From: Corythucha ciliata | Lineage: Eukaryota; Arthropoda; Insecta; Hemiptera; Tingidae | Direction of reading: 5' to 3' | Assembly: GCA_038030265.1 (NCBI GenBank) | Contig: CM075942.1 | Span: 63,430,926-63,494,925 of the forward strand | Length of the DNA: 64,000 bases | Shown: positions 63,806 through 64,000 of the stretch, in pieces | How the letters are laid out: each line of letters opens with the position of its first letter | Position numbering within the stretch: position 1 is the stretch's first letter | The notes under the pieces: generated by a model | What the model was told of the DNA's origin: nothing | Databases searched by the model: none | The model's input: only the letters and a program-made list of their open reading frames with translations | Translations under genes and position numbers: made by a program

Positions 63806-64000
63806 ATACATTCAATTAGTTCTTGTGGCATCAGATTATAAATTCGCAATGCCTAGGTGGCATCTTTGCGACACTTCCAGTTCCGATCTGGGGGACTCCA
63901 ATTTTGATCTTCGAGTTGCTGGGAGCAGTAGTCGCGTAACTGGAATGCTTGGTTTTAGGACAGTCTCACTGGAGTCATTGCGTCATTGTGTCAAGGTAAT
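63806..64000. other. Window end, nothing recognised
   Basis: No repeat or coding sequence that can be supported. Confidence 0.4.

Overview
The window looks like a transposon-dense piece of a large animal genome, most likely an arthropod. I infer this from the element mix: Ty3/Gypsy elements, one with a CsRn1-type gag; Ty1/Copia; hAT; pogo/Tigger; a Penelope-like fragment; R1/Jockey-type LINEs; MITEs; and tRNA genes ending in a Pol III T-run. Coding remnants are riddled with frameshifts and stops. No single-copy host protein gene could be recognised, and the species cannot be fixed from the sequence.

Layout. 1-2.85 kb: degenerate short repeats, a 296-bp satellite and an AT microsatellite. 2.85-7.04 kb: a complete but broken Ty3/Gypsy element (minus strand) with 118-bp LTRs. 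7.04-8.04 kb: more degenerate repeats. 8.77-12.28 kb: a TIR element with ~155-bp subterminal tandem repeats and a decayed Ulp1-protease/PHD gene. 12.83-14.09 kb: an internally deleted hAT element with perfect TIR and 8-bp TSD. 14.7-20 kb: Jockey-like and R1-like LINE remnants. 19.98-27.7 kb: nearly 8 kb of degenerate 20-30 bp repeats in several related dialects. 27.7-31.4 kb: unassigned DNA. 31.46-32.24 kb: three identical tRNA-Thr(GGT)-like genes, two of them in a perfect 189-bp-arm palindrome. 32.245-39.642 kb: a pogo/Tigger element (TA TSD) stuffed with nested insertions. 39.77-47.13 kb: a Ty1/Copia element (minus strand) interrupted by a second Gypsy element, with a 2.1-kb segment spanning their junction tandemly duplicated. 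47.66-48.09 kb: a second copy of a dispersed repeat that preserves the empty site of an insertion at 33.1 kb. 49.15-52.30 kb: a MULE-like element (9-bp TSD, tandem-repeat TIRs) with a nested MITE. 52.3-58.8 kb: mostly unassigned. 58.86-60.45 kb: Gypsy and Penelope-like remnants. 60.48-63.2 kb: a LINE with an intact PHD-finger ORF1 and an endonuclease ORF2 split by a MITE. 63.5-63.8 kb: a 76-bp minisatellite.

The genes do not form a pathway. What works together is nested-element history: target-site duplications and empty sites inside the window order several insertions (Copia, then Gypsy-2 into Copia, then a segment duplication with a TA-type element fragment at the join; dispersed repeat, then the CACTGAG element). 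The most unusual signals are the dialect family of short degenerate repeats, the tRNA palindrome joined to pogo ends, and the Ulp1/PHD TIR element with a periodic 14-bp palindrome.
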